A stretch of DNA of 64,000 nt, from contig NZ_JARUND010000002.1 in assembly GCF_036898825.1 (NCBI RefSeq), positions 3,162,001 through 3,226,000 on the forward strand. Direction: 5' to 3'. Below, piece by piece: positions 39,674 to 47,849 of this stretch. Source of the stretch: Streptomyces sp. B21-083. Its GTDB lineage: Bacteria; Actinomycetota; Actinomycetes; Streptomycetales; Streptomycetaceae. The notes beneath the pieces were generated by a model that made no database searches, was not told the DNA's origin, and saw only the letters and a list, made by a program, of their open reading frames with translations. Position 1 is the first letter of the stretch. Every line of letters begins with the position of its first letter. The position numbers and the translations under genes were made by a program.

Positions 39674-39710
39674 GGATTGCTGGTCACAGCGGATCTCCCC
39701 GCGTAGCACG

Positions 39711-39787
39711 TGGTGGGGCGGGTGGGACTCGAACCCACGGCCGACGGATTATGAGTCCGCTGCTCTAACCGGCTGAGCTACCGCCCC
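39711..39787 (-). other. Probable right attachment site within tRNA gene
   Basis: The integrase ends 75 bases to the left of this tRNA and reads towards its 3' end. Phage DNA abuts the 3' side, so insertion re-formed the 3' part of the tRNA. The exact core cannot be set without attL; it should match part of this tRNA. Confidence 0.6.
39714..39787 (-). tRNA. tRNA with CAU anticodon (most like tRNA-Ile2)
   Basis: The acceptor arms GGGGCGG (39781-39787) and CCGCCCC (39715-39721) pair perfectly. The T loop holds GGTTCGAGTCC, and the anticodon loop is CTCATAA. CCA is encoded at 39711-39713. The body (AGAGCAG before the anticodon stem, CGGCC variable loop) is closer to lysidine tRNA-Ile2 than to elongator tRNA-Met, but the two cannot be separated with certainty by eye. 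Confidence 0.85.
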
Positions 39788-39921
39788 ATTACGGCGCGTC
39801 GCGCACATTTGTGCGCGCCGTCTGCCGCAGCATAGCCGCTCATACGATCTCCTGCTTCGGATGGTCGACTTCGCATGACCATGAGGACATCGGCGCGGTT
39901 CGCGCGGTTCCCCCGGGCATG

Positions 39922-39944
39922 AAAAAGGACCCCGACGGGGTCCT
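39922..39944 (-). terminator. Rho-independent terminator of tRNA-Asn genes
   Basis: On the minus strand, AGGACCCC-GTC-GGGGTCCT is followed by TTTTT. This is a classic hairpin with T-run, 11 bases beyond the leftmost tRNA-Asn. Confidence 0.8.
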
Positions 39945-39954
39945 CGTTCAAGCG

Positions 39955-40027
39955 CTCTCCCGACTGGACTCGAACCAGTAACCTGCCGGTTAACAGCCGG
40001 CTGCTCTGCCAATTGAGCTACGGAAGA
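39955..40027 (-). tRNA. tRNA-Asn (GTT)
   Basis: Acceptor TCTTCCG/CGGGAGA (with one T-G pair), D arm AGCTCAATTGGCAGAGC, anticodon loop CTGTTAA giving GTT, T arm TTACTGGTTCGAGTCCAGT. CCA is not encoded. It is the second of two tandem tRNA-Asn copies; the acceptor and anticodon stems differ slightly between them. Confidence 0.93.
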
Positions 40028-40033
40028 TCGAAG

Positions 40034-40106
40034 CTCCCCCGACTGGACTTGAACCAGTAACCTGCCGATTAACAGTCGGCTGCTCTGCCAATTGAGCTAC
40101 AGGGGA
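40034..40106 (-). tRNA. tRNA-Asn (GTT)
   Basis: Acceptor TCCCCTG/CGGGGGA, anticodon loop CTGTTAA giving GTT, T arm TTACTGGTTCAAGTCCAGT. It lies 6 bases upstream of the other copy and both probably form one transcript ending at the hairpin at 39922-39944. Confidence 0.93.
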
Positions 40107-40330
40107 TTGCCTCGTTGCATCGATCGTGACTCCCTGGGTATTCGCCAGGGGGCGTGCGGTCGCTGCGACACATACATTAGCGCAAGCTGGGGGGTGCTCC
40201 GCCAATCGGTTCCGCGTGCCTCGCACCCGGCGCCCCTCGTCCACCACCCGTCGTCGTCCGTCCGTCGCCTCACTCACCACCCGTCACTCCTCACTCGACA
40301 CACGACACACGTCAAGGAAAGGTGGCCGTC

Positions 40331-40636
40331 ATGCGTTACCGGCTCACGTTCGTCGCCGGACTGGCCCTGGGTTACGTGCTGGGCACACGGGCCGGGCGCG
40401 AGCGCTACGAACAGTTGAAGAAGTCAGGCCAGCGGATCGCGCACAACCCGGCCGTCCGCAACACCGCCGAGTCAGCCGCGCTACAGGGGCGGGAGTTCGC
40501 CGGCAAGGCGTTCCACACCGTCAGCGAGAAGGTCGGCGACCGGGTTCCGGACTCCGTGGCCGGCCGGGTGCGTTCCCTGCGTGAGCGCAACGGCTCGGGA
40601 GGTGGCGAGGACGACTGGGGCACCAGTAACACCTGA
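40331..40636 (+). CDS. YtxH-domain-like membrane-associated protein
   Basis: This 101-residue protein starts at ATG 40331 with GGAAAGG upstream. It opens with a short hydrophobic segment (RLTFVAGLALGYVLGTRAG), then RERYEQLKKSGQRIAHNP. A charged, Gly/Ser-rich tail follows. This is the layout of YtxH-type proteins, which are frequent in Streptomyces and of uncertain role. It is the first protein gene on the chromosome side of the tRNA cluster. Confidence 0.7.
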   Translation: MRYRLTFVAGLALGYVLGTRAGRERYEQLKKSGQRIAHNPAVRNTAESAALQGREFAGKAFHTVSEKVGDRVPDSVAGRVRSLRERNGSGGGEDDWGTSNT

Positions 40637-40765
40637 GCGACAGGGTGTCGGCATGGACACATCTGCGGCACCCGCACGCCCCTGGTCACGGACAACGCGC
40701 GGGTCTTCCTCAACGGAAGTCCGACCCGGCGCGTTCACCTCTCCGCGTACGGCAGAATTTTCGCC

Positions 40766-42226
40766 ATGGGGATAGTCGCCGGGTTGGACAGTTCGCCCGA
40801 TTTCACTCGTATCGTCGTCTGCGACGCGGACACGGGGTCCGTGCTGCGGCAGGGCTATGCGCCGCATCCGGTGGAAGGCCCCGAGGGCGGGGGCGCCGGG
40901 CGGCCCTCCGATGTCGATCCGCAGGCCTGGCTGCTCTCCCTCGGTGAGGCGGCCGGCGGTGGGCTGCTCGAAGGTGTGCAGGCCATCGGGGTGTCCGCGC
41001 AGCAGAACGCGCTCGTGCCGGTCGACGCGCAGGGCAACACCGTGAGACCGGCGATGGTCGGCGGGGACAAGCGGGCGCAGGTCGCGGCGGCCGATCTGAT
41101 CGACGCGCTCGGCGGACGTGAGGCGTGGGCGCAGGCCGTGGGGTGTGTGCCGCAGGCCGGACAGCCGGTGACCAAGCTGCGCTGGCTGGCGCGGAACGAG
41201 CCGGACGCGGCGCAGCGCACCGCGATACTGATGCAGGCGCACGACTGGCTGGTGTGGCAGTTGCTCGGGCGGCCCGTACGGCGGACCACCGACCGGGGTG
41301 GAGCCTCCGCAACCGGGTACTGGTCGGCCGCCATGGGCGCCTACCGGGGTGATCTGGTCGAACTCGCGCTCGGGCGGCAGGCGATGCTGCCCGAGGTGCT
41401 CGGCCCGTCCGACGCCGCCGGTACGACGCCCGAGGGGCTGCTCATCTCCGCCGGGACCGGGGAGACCATGGCCGCCGCCTTCGGGCTCGGGCTCGGGCTC
41501 GGGGATGTCGTGGTGTCGCTCGGGGCCTCCGGGTCCGTGATGGCCGTACATCCCGAGGCGCTCTTCGACTCGACCGGGATGATCACCTCGCTGGCCGACG
41601 CGACCGGGCTGCACCTGCCCGTCGTCACGACGCTGAACGCCGTACGGACGCTGCGCGGGACCGCTGAGCTGCTGGGGCTCGGGGATCTGGAGACTCTGTC
41701 CGATCTCGCGATGAAATCGACCCCGGGTGCGCACGGGCTGGTCATGCTGCCCTATCTGGAGGGTGAGCGGACGCCCAATCTGCCGCACACCGCCGGGACG
41801 CTCGCCGGGCTGCGGCGGGAGTCCATGAAGGCCGAGCATCTGGCGCGGGCCGCCTTCGAGGGGATGCTGTGCGGCCTCGCCGACGCGCTGGACGTGCTGC
41901 GGGGGCGCGGGGTCGACGTACAGCGTGTCTTCCTGCTCGGGTCCGCCGCCGAGCTGCCCGCCGTACAGGCCTCGGCACCGCCGCTGTTCGGGGCGCAGGT
42001 CGTCGTACCGCAGCCCGCCGACTACGCGGCCATCGGCGCCGCACGGCAGGCCGCCTGGGCGCTCGGGGTGTCGCAGGGCACGCTCGACCCGCGGACCCCG
42101 CCGGCCTGGCAGGGGGCCGCCGCTCAGGTGCTGGAGCCCGGCGAGGAGCTGGCGGTGGGGCAGGCGGTGCGGCAGCAGTACGTGTCCGTGCGGGAGCAGA
42201 CGCATCCTGGGGCATTTCGTAGCTGA
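40766..42226 (+). CDS. FGGY-family carbohydrate kinase (xylulokinase-like)
   Basis: This 486-residue protein is of the FGGY family, which phosphorylates sugars such as xylulose or glycerol. Seen: an N-terminal phosphate-binding turn (GIVAGLDSSPDFTRIVV), SAQQNALVPV, PVTKLRWLARNEP, GGASATGYW, SLGASGSVMAV and the C-terminal ATP region GSAAELPAVQASAP. Xylulokinases and their relatives share this order. The substrate is not decided by sequence. It is a single gene with its own start ATG 40766, 43 bases after a GC-rich leader, and no sugar transporter next to it. Confidence 0.8.
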   Translation: MGIVAGLDSSPDFTRIVVCDADTGSVLRQGYAPHPVEGPEGGGAGRPSDVDPQAWLLSLGEAAGGGLLEGVQAIGVSAQQNALVPVDAQGNTVRPAMVGGDKRAQVAAADLIDALGGREAWAQAVGCVPQAGQPVTKLRWLARNEPDAAQRTAILMQAHDWLVWQLLGRPVRRTTDRGGASATGYWSAAMGAYRGDLVELALGRQAMLPEVLGPSDAAGTTPEGLLISAGTGETMAAAFGLGLGLGDVVVSLGASGSVMAVHPEALFDSTGMITSLADATGLHLPVVTTLNAVRTLRGTAELLGLGDLETLSDLAMKSTPGAHGLVMLPYLEGERTPNLPHTAGTLAGLRRESMKAEHLARAAFEGMLCGLADALDVLRGRGVDVQRVFLLGSAAELPAVQASAPPLFGAQVVVPQPADYAAIGAARQAAWALGVSQGTLDPRTPPAWQGAAAQVLEPGEELAVGQAVRQQYVSVREQTHPGAFRS

Positions 42227-42260
42227 GGGGGGCGAGGAGCTTCCCCCGCGCGGCTGCTTC

Positions 42261-42280
42261 TTAATCCGCTCTTGGATTAA
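42261..42280. promoter_or_regulatory. Inverted repeat upstream of ABC operon
   Basis: TTAATCC (42261-42267) and GGATTAA (42274-42280) are perfect 7-bp arms with a 6-base centre. AT-rich palindromes like this are typical operator sites of MarR/TetR-type repressors. No such regulator is encoded next to it. Confidence 0.4.
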
Positions 42281-42391
42281 TCGGTTGAAGTAACACGGGT
42301 GGAGTGTCGGACGATGGGTGCGTGGGGCACTCCCCATCGTCCGTCACGCCATCGTCCGTCACGGACAACCGCCGACTCCGAGAGATTCAGC

Positions 42392-44125
42392 GTGCTCATA
42401 CAACTTCTGCGCACTTATCTGAGGCCTTACAAGAAACCCATCGGGCTGCTGGTGCTGCTGCAGCTCCTGCAGACCTGCGCCACCTTGTACCTGCCCACGC
42501 TCAACGCGGACATCATCGACAAGGGTGTGGTGAAGGGCGACACCGGCTACATCCTGCTCTCCGGCGCCGTGATGATCGGTATCTCGCTGGTGCAGGTCGT
42601 CTGCAACATCGGCGCCGTCTACTACGGCGCCCGTACGGCGTCGGCGCTCGGCCGGGACGTACGCGCCGCCGTGTTCGACCGCGTGCAGTCGTTCTCGGCG
42701 CGCGAGGTCGGGCAGTTCGGTGCCCCCTCGCTGATCACGCGTACGACCAATGACGTCCAGCAGGTGCAGATGCTCGCGCTGATGACGTTCACGCTGATGG
42801 TGTCGGCGCCGATCATGTGCGTGGGTGGCATCGTGCTCGCGCTGGGGCTGGATGTGCCGCTGTCGGGCGTGCTCATCGCCGTCGTGCCGGTGCTGGGCAT
42901 CTGTGTGACGTTGATCGTGCGGCGGCTGCGGCCGCTGTTCCGGACGATGCAGGTACGGCTCGACACGGTCAACCGGGTGCTGCGCGAGCAGATCACCGGC
43001 AACCGGGTGATCCGTGCGTTCGTACGGGACGAGTACGAGAAGGAGCGGTTCGGGAAGGCGAACCACGAGCTGACCCAGGTGTCGTTGGGCACCGGACGAC
43101 TGCTCGCACTGATGTTCCCGATCGTCATGACCGTCGTCAACATCTCGTCGATCGCCGTGGTGTGGTTCGGCGCGCATCGCATCGACAGCGGCGGGATGGA
43201 GATCGGCGCGCTGACCGCGTTCCTCGCCTATCTGATGCAGATCGTCATGTCCGTGATGATGGCCACCTTCATGTTCATGATGGTGCCGCGCGCGGAGGTG
43301 TGCGCCGAGCGCATCGAGGAGGTCCTCGGGACGTCGTCGAGCGTGGTCCCGCCGACCGCTCCCGTGGTGGAGCTGCGGCGGCACGGGCATCTGGAGATCC
43401 GCGGGGCCGGGTTCCACTACCCGGGTGCCGAGGAGCCGGTGCTGAAGGCCGTCGACCTGGTGGCGCGGCCCGGTGAGGTGACCGCGGTGATCGGGTCCAC
43501 GGGCAGCGGCAAGTCGACGCTGCTGGGGCTCGTACCGCGGCTGTTCGACGCGACCGATGGAGAGGTGCTCGTCGACGGCGTGGACGTGGCGACGGTGGAG
43601 CCGAGGCTGCTGGCCAGGACGGTCGGGCTGGTGCCGCAGAAGCCGTATCTGTTCGCCGGGACCGTGGCGAGCAATCTGCGCTACGGCAATCCGGACGCCA
43701 CCGACGACGACCTGTGGCGGGCGCTGGAGGTGGCGCAGGGCAAGGGGTTCGTCGAGCGGCTGGAAGGCGGGCTCGACGCGCCGATCGCGCAGGGCGGGAC
43801 GAACGTCTCGGGCGGTCAGCGGCAGCGGCTCGCGATCGCGCGGACGCTGGTCCAGCGCCCCGAGATCTACCTCTTCGACGACTCCTTCTCCGCGCTCGAC
43901 TACGCCACTGACGCGGCCCTGCGGACGGCGCTCGCGCGCGAGACCGCCGAGGCGACCGTCGTGATCGTCGCCCAGCGGGTGTCCACGATCAGGGAGGCGG
44001 ACCGGATCATCGTCCTCGACGAGGGCCGGGTCGTCGGCACCGGACGCCATCACGAGCTGATGGCGGACAACGAGACCTATCGGGAGATCGTGCTCTCCCA
44101 GCTCACGGAAGCGGAGGCTGCCTGA
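42392..44125 (+). CDS. ABC exporter half-transporter with degenerate ATP site
   Basis: This 577-residue type IV ABC exporter subunit has six hydrophobic segments in about the first 310 residues and a C-terminal ATPase. Walker A is STGSGKST, the signature NVSGGQRQRLA, and the Walker B end is FDDSFSALD. Asp replaces the usual catalytic Glu after Walker B. This marks a degenerate site as in heterodimeric exporters such as TM287/288. GTG 42392 is chosen; the frame extends further upstream without an obvious ribosome site. It overlaps the second subunit by one base. Confidence 0.85.
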   Translation: MLIQLLRTYLRPYKKPIGLLVLLQLLQTCATLYLPTLNADIIDKGVVKGDTGYILLSGAVMIGISLVQVVCNIGAVYYGARTASALGRDVRAAVFDRVQSFSAREVGQFGAPSLITRTTNDVQQVQMLALMTFTLMVSAPIMCVGGIVLALGLDVPLSGVLIAVVPVLGICVTLIVRRLRPLFRTMQVRLDTVNRVLREQITGNRVIRAFVRDEYEKERFGKANHELTQVSLGTGRLLALMFPIVMTVVNISSIAVVWFGAHRIDSGGMEIGALTAFLAYLMQIVMSVMMATFMFMMVPRAEVCAERIEEVLGTSSSVVPPTAPVVELRRHGHLEIRGAGFHYPGAEEPVLKAVDLVARPGEVTAVIGSTGSGKSTLLGLVPRLFDATDGEVLVDGVDVATVEPRLLARTVGLVPQKPYLFAGTVASNLRYGNPDATDDDLWRALEVAQGKGFVERLEGGLDAPIAQGGTNVSGGQRQRLAIARTLVQRPEIYLFDDSFSALDYATDAALRTALARETAEATVVIVAQRVSTIREADRIIVLDEGRVVGTGRHHELMADNETYREIVLSQLTEAEAA

Positions 44126-46059
44126 TGGCCGGGCCCATGGGGCGCATGATGGCGGGAGCCGGCCCCGACCAGCACTCGCTCGACTTCAAGCAGTCCGGCA
44201 AACGGCTCCTCTCCCAGTTCAGGCCCGAACGGGCCACGATGTACGTGATGCTGTGCGCGGTGTTCGTGAGCGTGGGCCTGTCGGTGGTGGGCCCGAAGAT
44301 CCTGGGGCGGGCGACCGACCTGGTCTTCTCCGGCATCATCGGACGACAGTTCGAGAGCGGCGCCTCGAAGGCCGAGGTTCTCGCCGCGATGCGCAAGCAG
44401 GGCCGCAACGGCATGGCCGACATGCTCTCCGGTACGGACTTCACACCGGGCAAGGGCATCGACTTCGGCGCGGTGGGCGGGGTGCTGGGGCTCGCCCTGG
44501 TGACGTTCGTGTTCGCGGGGCTGCTGATGCTGGTCGCCACGCGGCTGGTGAACCGGGCGGTCAACCGGACCGTGTACCGGATGCGCGAGGATCTGCAGGC
44601 GAAGCTGTCGCGGCTGCCGCTGTCGTACTTCGACAAGCGGCAGCGCGGTGAGGTGCTGTCGCGCGCGACGAACGACATCGACAACATCGGGCAGACGCTC
44701 CAGCAGTCGATGGGGCAGCTCATCAACTCCCTCCTCACGATCATCGGCGTACTGGCGATGATGTTCTGGGTGTCCTGGCTGCTGGCGCTGGTCGCGCTGG
44801 TGACCGTTCCGCTGTCGTTCTTCATCGCCACGCGCGTCGGCAAGCGGTCGCAGCCGCACTTCGTGCAGCAGTGGCGGACCACCGGCAAGCTGAACGCCCA
44901 CATCGAGGAGATGTACACCGGGCACACCCTGGTGAAGGTGTTCGGGCGGCAGGACGAGTCGGCGCAGCAGTTCGCCGAGCAGAACGACGCGCTGTACGAG
45001 GCCGGGTTCAAGGCCCAGTTCAACAGCGGGATCATGCAGCCGCTGATGATGTTCGTGTCGAACATCAACTATGTGCTGGTGGCCGTGGTGGGCGGGCTGC
45101 GGGTCGCTTCGGGCTCGCTGTCGATCGGTGACGTGCAGGCCTTCATCCAGTACTCGCGGCAGTTCTCGATGCCGCTGACGCAGGTCGCGTCGATGGCGAA
45201 CCTGGTGCAGTCCGGTGTCGCCTCGGCCGAGCGGATCTTCGAACTGCTGGACGCGGAGGAGCAGCAGGCCGATCCGGTGCCGGGAGTACGGCCCGAGGAA
45301 CTGCGCGGGCTGGTCTCGCTGGAGGGCGTGTCGTTCCGGTACGAGCCGGAGAAACCGCTGATCGAGGATCTGTCGCTGTCGGTGGAGCCCGGGCACACGG
45401 TCGCGATCGTCGGTCCCACCGGCGCCGGCAAGACGACCCTGGTGAACCTGCTGATGCGGTTCTACGAGGTCTCCGGGGGCCGGATCACCCTCGACGGGGT
45501 GGACATCGCGTCGATGACCCGGGACGAACTCCGGTCCGGGATCGGGATGGTGCTCCAGGACACCTGGCTGTTCGGGGGAACTATCGCGGAGAACATCGCG
45601 TACGGGGCCGCGCGCGAGCGCGAGGTGACGCGCGGGGAGATCGAGGAGGCTGCGCGGGCCGCGCACGCGGACCGTTTCATCCGTACGTTGCCGGACGGGT
45701 ACGACACCGTGATCGACGACGAGGGGACGGGGGTCAGCGCGGGTGAGAAGCAGCTCATCACCATCGCGCGGGCGTTCCTGTCCGATCCGGTGATCCTGGT
45801 GCTGGACGAGGCGACGAGTTCCGTGGACACGCGGACGGAGGTCCTCATCCAGAAGGCGATGGCCAAACTGGCGCACGGGCGGACCTCGTTCGTGATCGCG
45901 CACCGGCTGTCGACGATCCGGGACGCGGACACGATTCTGGTGATGGAGAACGGCGCGATCGTGGAACAGGGGGGTCACGAGGAGCTGTTGGGGGCGGACG
46001 GGGCGTATGCGCGGTTGTACAAGGCGCAGTTCGCCGAGGCGGTTGCTGAGGTGGAGTGA
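44125..46059 (+). CDS. ABC exporter half-transporter, catalytic partner
   Basis: This 644-residue protein pairs with the preceding gene. It has an Arg/Met-rich N-terminus, then six hydrophobic segments, with a long insertion after the first (about residues 70-110). The ATPase has Walker A PTGAGKTT, signature SAGEKQ (one Gly replaced by Ala) and LVLDEATSSVD with the catalytic Glu present. Together the two genes form a classic heterodimer with one active and one degenerate site. Exported substrate is unknown; drugs or lipids are usual. Confidence 0.88.
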   Translation: MAGPMGRMMAGAGPDQHSLDFKQSGKRLLSQFRPERATMYVMLCAVFVSVGLSVVGPKILGRATDLVFSGIIGRQFESGASKAEVLAAMRKQGRNGMADMLSGTDFTPGKGIDFGAVGGVLGLALVTFVFAGLLMLVATRLVNRAVNRTVYRMREDLQAKLSRLPLSYFDKRQRGEVLSRATNDIDNIGQTLQQSMGQLINSLLTIIGVLAMMFWVSWLLALVALVTVPLSFFIATRVGKRSQPHFVQQWRTTGKLNAHIEEMYTGHTLVKVFGRQDESAQQFAEQNDALYEAGFKAQFNSGIMQPLMMFVSNINYVLVAVVGGLRVASGSLSIGDVQAFIQYSRQFSMPLTQVASMANLVQSGVASAERIFELLDAEEQQADPVPGVRPEELRGLVSLEGVSFRYEPEKPLIEDLSLSVEPGHTVAIVGPTGAGKTTLVNLLMRFYEVSGGRITLDGVDIASMTRDELRSGIGMVLQDTWLFGGTIAENIAYGAAREREVTRGEIEEAARAAHADRFIRTLPDGYDTVIDDEGTGVSAGEKQLITIARAFLSDPVILVLDEATSSVDTRTEVLIQKAMAKLAHGRTSFVIAHRLSTIRDADTILVMENGAIVEQGGHEELLGADGAYARLYKAQFAEAVAEVE

Positions 46060-46119
46060 GCGGTGGGGGGCGGAGGGTGGCTTTTCTTCGCCCCCGCCGC
46101 CCCTACCCGTCCCATTCCG

Positions 46120-46195
46120 TGCCTGGGGGCTGCGCCCCCCCAGACCCCCGCTTCGGCCCTGAAGGGGCCTCGTCCTCAAGCGCCGGACGGGCTGG
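46120..46195. repeat. Streptomyces intergenic repeat/terminator between convergent genes
   Basis: The stretch contains GGGGGCTGCGCCCCC, GGCCCTGAAGGGGCC and CAAGCGCCGGACGGGCTG. Sequences of this type recur between Streptomyces genes as bidirectional terminator-like elements. It lies between the ABC operon (plus) and the sigma gene (minus), so it probably ends both. Confidence 0.6.
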
Positions 46196-47641
46196 TCAGT
46201 CCAAGTAGCCTCGCAGCTGGTCCGCGAAGGCGTGGTCGCGGAGTTTGTTCAGGGTCTTGGACTCGATCTGGCGGATGCGCTCCCGGGTGACGCCGAAGAT
46301 GCGGCCGATCTCTTCCAGAGTGCGCGGGCGGCCGTCCGCCAGGCCGTAGCGCAGCTGGACGACCTTGCGTTCCCGCTCCCCCAGCGTCGACAGGACCGCC
46401 TCCAGGTGTTCCCGCAGCAGCAGGAACGCCGCCGACTCGACCGGTGACGCGGCGTCGCCGTCCTCGATCAGGTCGCCGAGGGCCACGTCGTCCTCCTCAC
46501 CCACCGGCGCGTGCAGCGACACCGGTTCCTGGGCCAGGCGCAGCACCTCGCTGACGCGTTCGGGCAGGAGGTCCAGATGGGCGGCGACCTCCTCGGGGGT
46601 GGGCTCGTAGCCGCGTTCCTGGAGCATCCGGCGCTGGACGCGGACGACCCGGTTGATCAGTTCGACCACGTGCACGGGGACGCGGATCGTCCGGGCCTGG
46701 TCGGCGAGGGCGCGGGACATGGCCTGGCGGATCCACCAGGTCGCGTACGTCGAGAACTTGTAGCCGCGCGCGTAGTCGAACTTCTCGACAGCGCGGATCA
46801 GGCCCAGGTTTCCCTCCTGGACGAGGTCGAGCATCGTCAGCCCGCGTCCCACGTACCGTTTCGCCACCGAGACGACCAGGCGCAGGTTCGCCTCGATCAG
46901 CCGGCGCTTGGCCATCCGGCCCATGACGACCAACCGGTCCAGGTCCAGGGCCAGTTGGCTGTCCAGGTCAGAGGCGAGCCGGAGTTTCTCCTCGGCGAAC
47001 AGGCCGGCCTCCACCCGGCGGGCGAGGTCGACCTCCTCGGCGGCGGTGAGCAGCGGGATGCGGCCGATCTCGCGCAGATACTGGCGGAACAGGTCGGAGG
47101 AGGGCCCGCTGGTGTCGGCGCGGGCGGGGCCGCGGGAGGGGGCGCGGGCGCGCACCCGCTCGACCGGCTCGACGGGATCGAGCAGTTCGACGGGCTCAAT
47201 GGGCTCGACGGGCTCGATCGGTTCCGCCGTCTCCACCGCGTCCGCCGGGGGTTCGTCCAGCTCGGACGGGCTGTCGGGCTCGGCCGTCTCCGGGTGGTGC
47301 GCGGCGCGGCTCTGCGGAGGCACGGCCCCGATGACCTCGACGCCGGTGACGTCGGTGACGTCCACGGTCTCGGCATCGGTATCGGCCTCGGCGGCGCCGG
47401 ACTCCGTTACGGCGGTACTGCTGTCGGTCTGGGTGAGGGTCTGGGTCTGCACGGGGGCGACCTCCAGGATGATCGCTGCTGAGGCGTACGGCAGCGGTAC
47501 TCGGGGGGCGGAGGGGGCGGCCTCGCCGCTGTCCGTCCCGTACGCGTTGAGCGGAATCGCGGGGGTGTCGGACCCGTTGGGGACGGGTCGGCCGCGCTCC
47601 GAGGACTCAGGCACCGGAACCCAGTGTGGAGTACGACACAT
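46196..47641 (-). CDS. hrdA: Principal-type sigma factor, probably HrdA
   Basis: This 481-residue group 1/2 sigma-70 factor has region 1.2 ([16 protein letters not shown]), region 2 ([40 protein letters not shown]), region 3 ([20 protein letters not shown]) and region 4 ([20 protein letters not shown]). The N-terminus is long, acidic and Pro-rich with EPxEP repeats. ATG 47641 is the likely start, though a ribosome site is weak; the frame runs further up. The symbol rests on my recollection that hrdA lies beside dnaG in S. coelicolor; other Hrd paralogues cannot be fully excluded. Confidence 0.75.
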   Translation of the reverse strand: MCRTPHWVPVPESSERGRPVPNGSDTPAIPLNAYGTDSGEAAPSAPRVPLPYASAAIILEVAPVQTQTLTQTDSSTAVTESGAAEADTDAETVDVTDVTGVEVIGAVPPQSRAAHHPETAEPDSPSELDEPPADAVETAEPIEPVEPIEPVELLDPVEPVERVRARAPSRGPARADTSGPSSDLFRQYLREIGRIPLLTAAEEVDLARRVEAGLFAEEKLRLASDLDSQLALDLDRLVVMGRMAKRRLIEANLRLVVSVAKRYVGRGLTMLDLVQEGNLGLIRAVEKFDYARGYKFSTYATWWIRQAMSRALADQARTIRVPVHVVELINRVVRVQRRMLQERGYEPTPEEVAAHLDLLPERVSEVLRLAQEPVSLHAPVGEEDDVALGDLIEDGDAASPVESAAFLLLREHLEAVLSTLGERERKVVQLRYGLADGRPRTLEEIGRIFGVTRERIRQIESKTLNKLRDHAFADQLRGYLD

Positions 47642-47849
47642 CGCCGCCACGAGGGGCGTGCGACGACTTTTTGCGCACGTCCGTGCCCATGTGGTTACCG
47701 TCGCGGCCAACTCAAGCGCTTGTTCGGGGTCCGACCTGGCACGATCGGCGCGCGTCCGGTTCTCTCCCGCTCAACTCACGTGTACGAAACCCGTATCACC
47801 GTTCGCTGCGAAACCGCCGCCGAGGCGGAACGGCTGGACCGCTGGGCGG

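Larger units (their letters stand above)
1..39713. mobile_element. Siphovirus-type prophage with conjugative-element-like replication/transfer block; left end outside window
   Basis: The interval carries a full set of tailed-phage genes in canonical order (terminase, portal, protease, capsid, connectors, tail tube, G/GT, tape measure, tail tip, amidase, holin), an early/replication region and a tyrosine integrase at the right end beside a tRNA gene. All genes except the integrase and the regulator coupled to it are on the minus strand. The right boundary falls inside or at the 3' end of the tRNA gene at 39714-39787. The left attachment site is not in the window, so the element is at least about 39.7 kb. 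No broken structural gene was seen, so it may be inducible. The 21976-27246 block is unusual for a phage and resembles the transfer module of actinomycete integrative conjugative elements. Confidence 0.93.

Noticed and set aside
39711..40106. The tandem tRNA-Asn genes as the attachment site
   Set aside because: The integrase abuts the CAU tRNA, and the tRNA-Asn genes lie beyond it on the chromosome side with their own terminator between.
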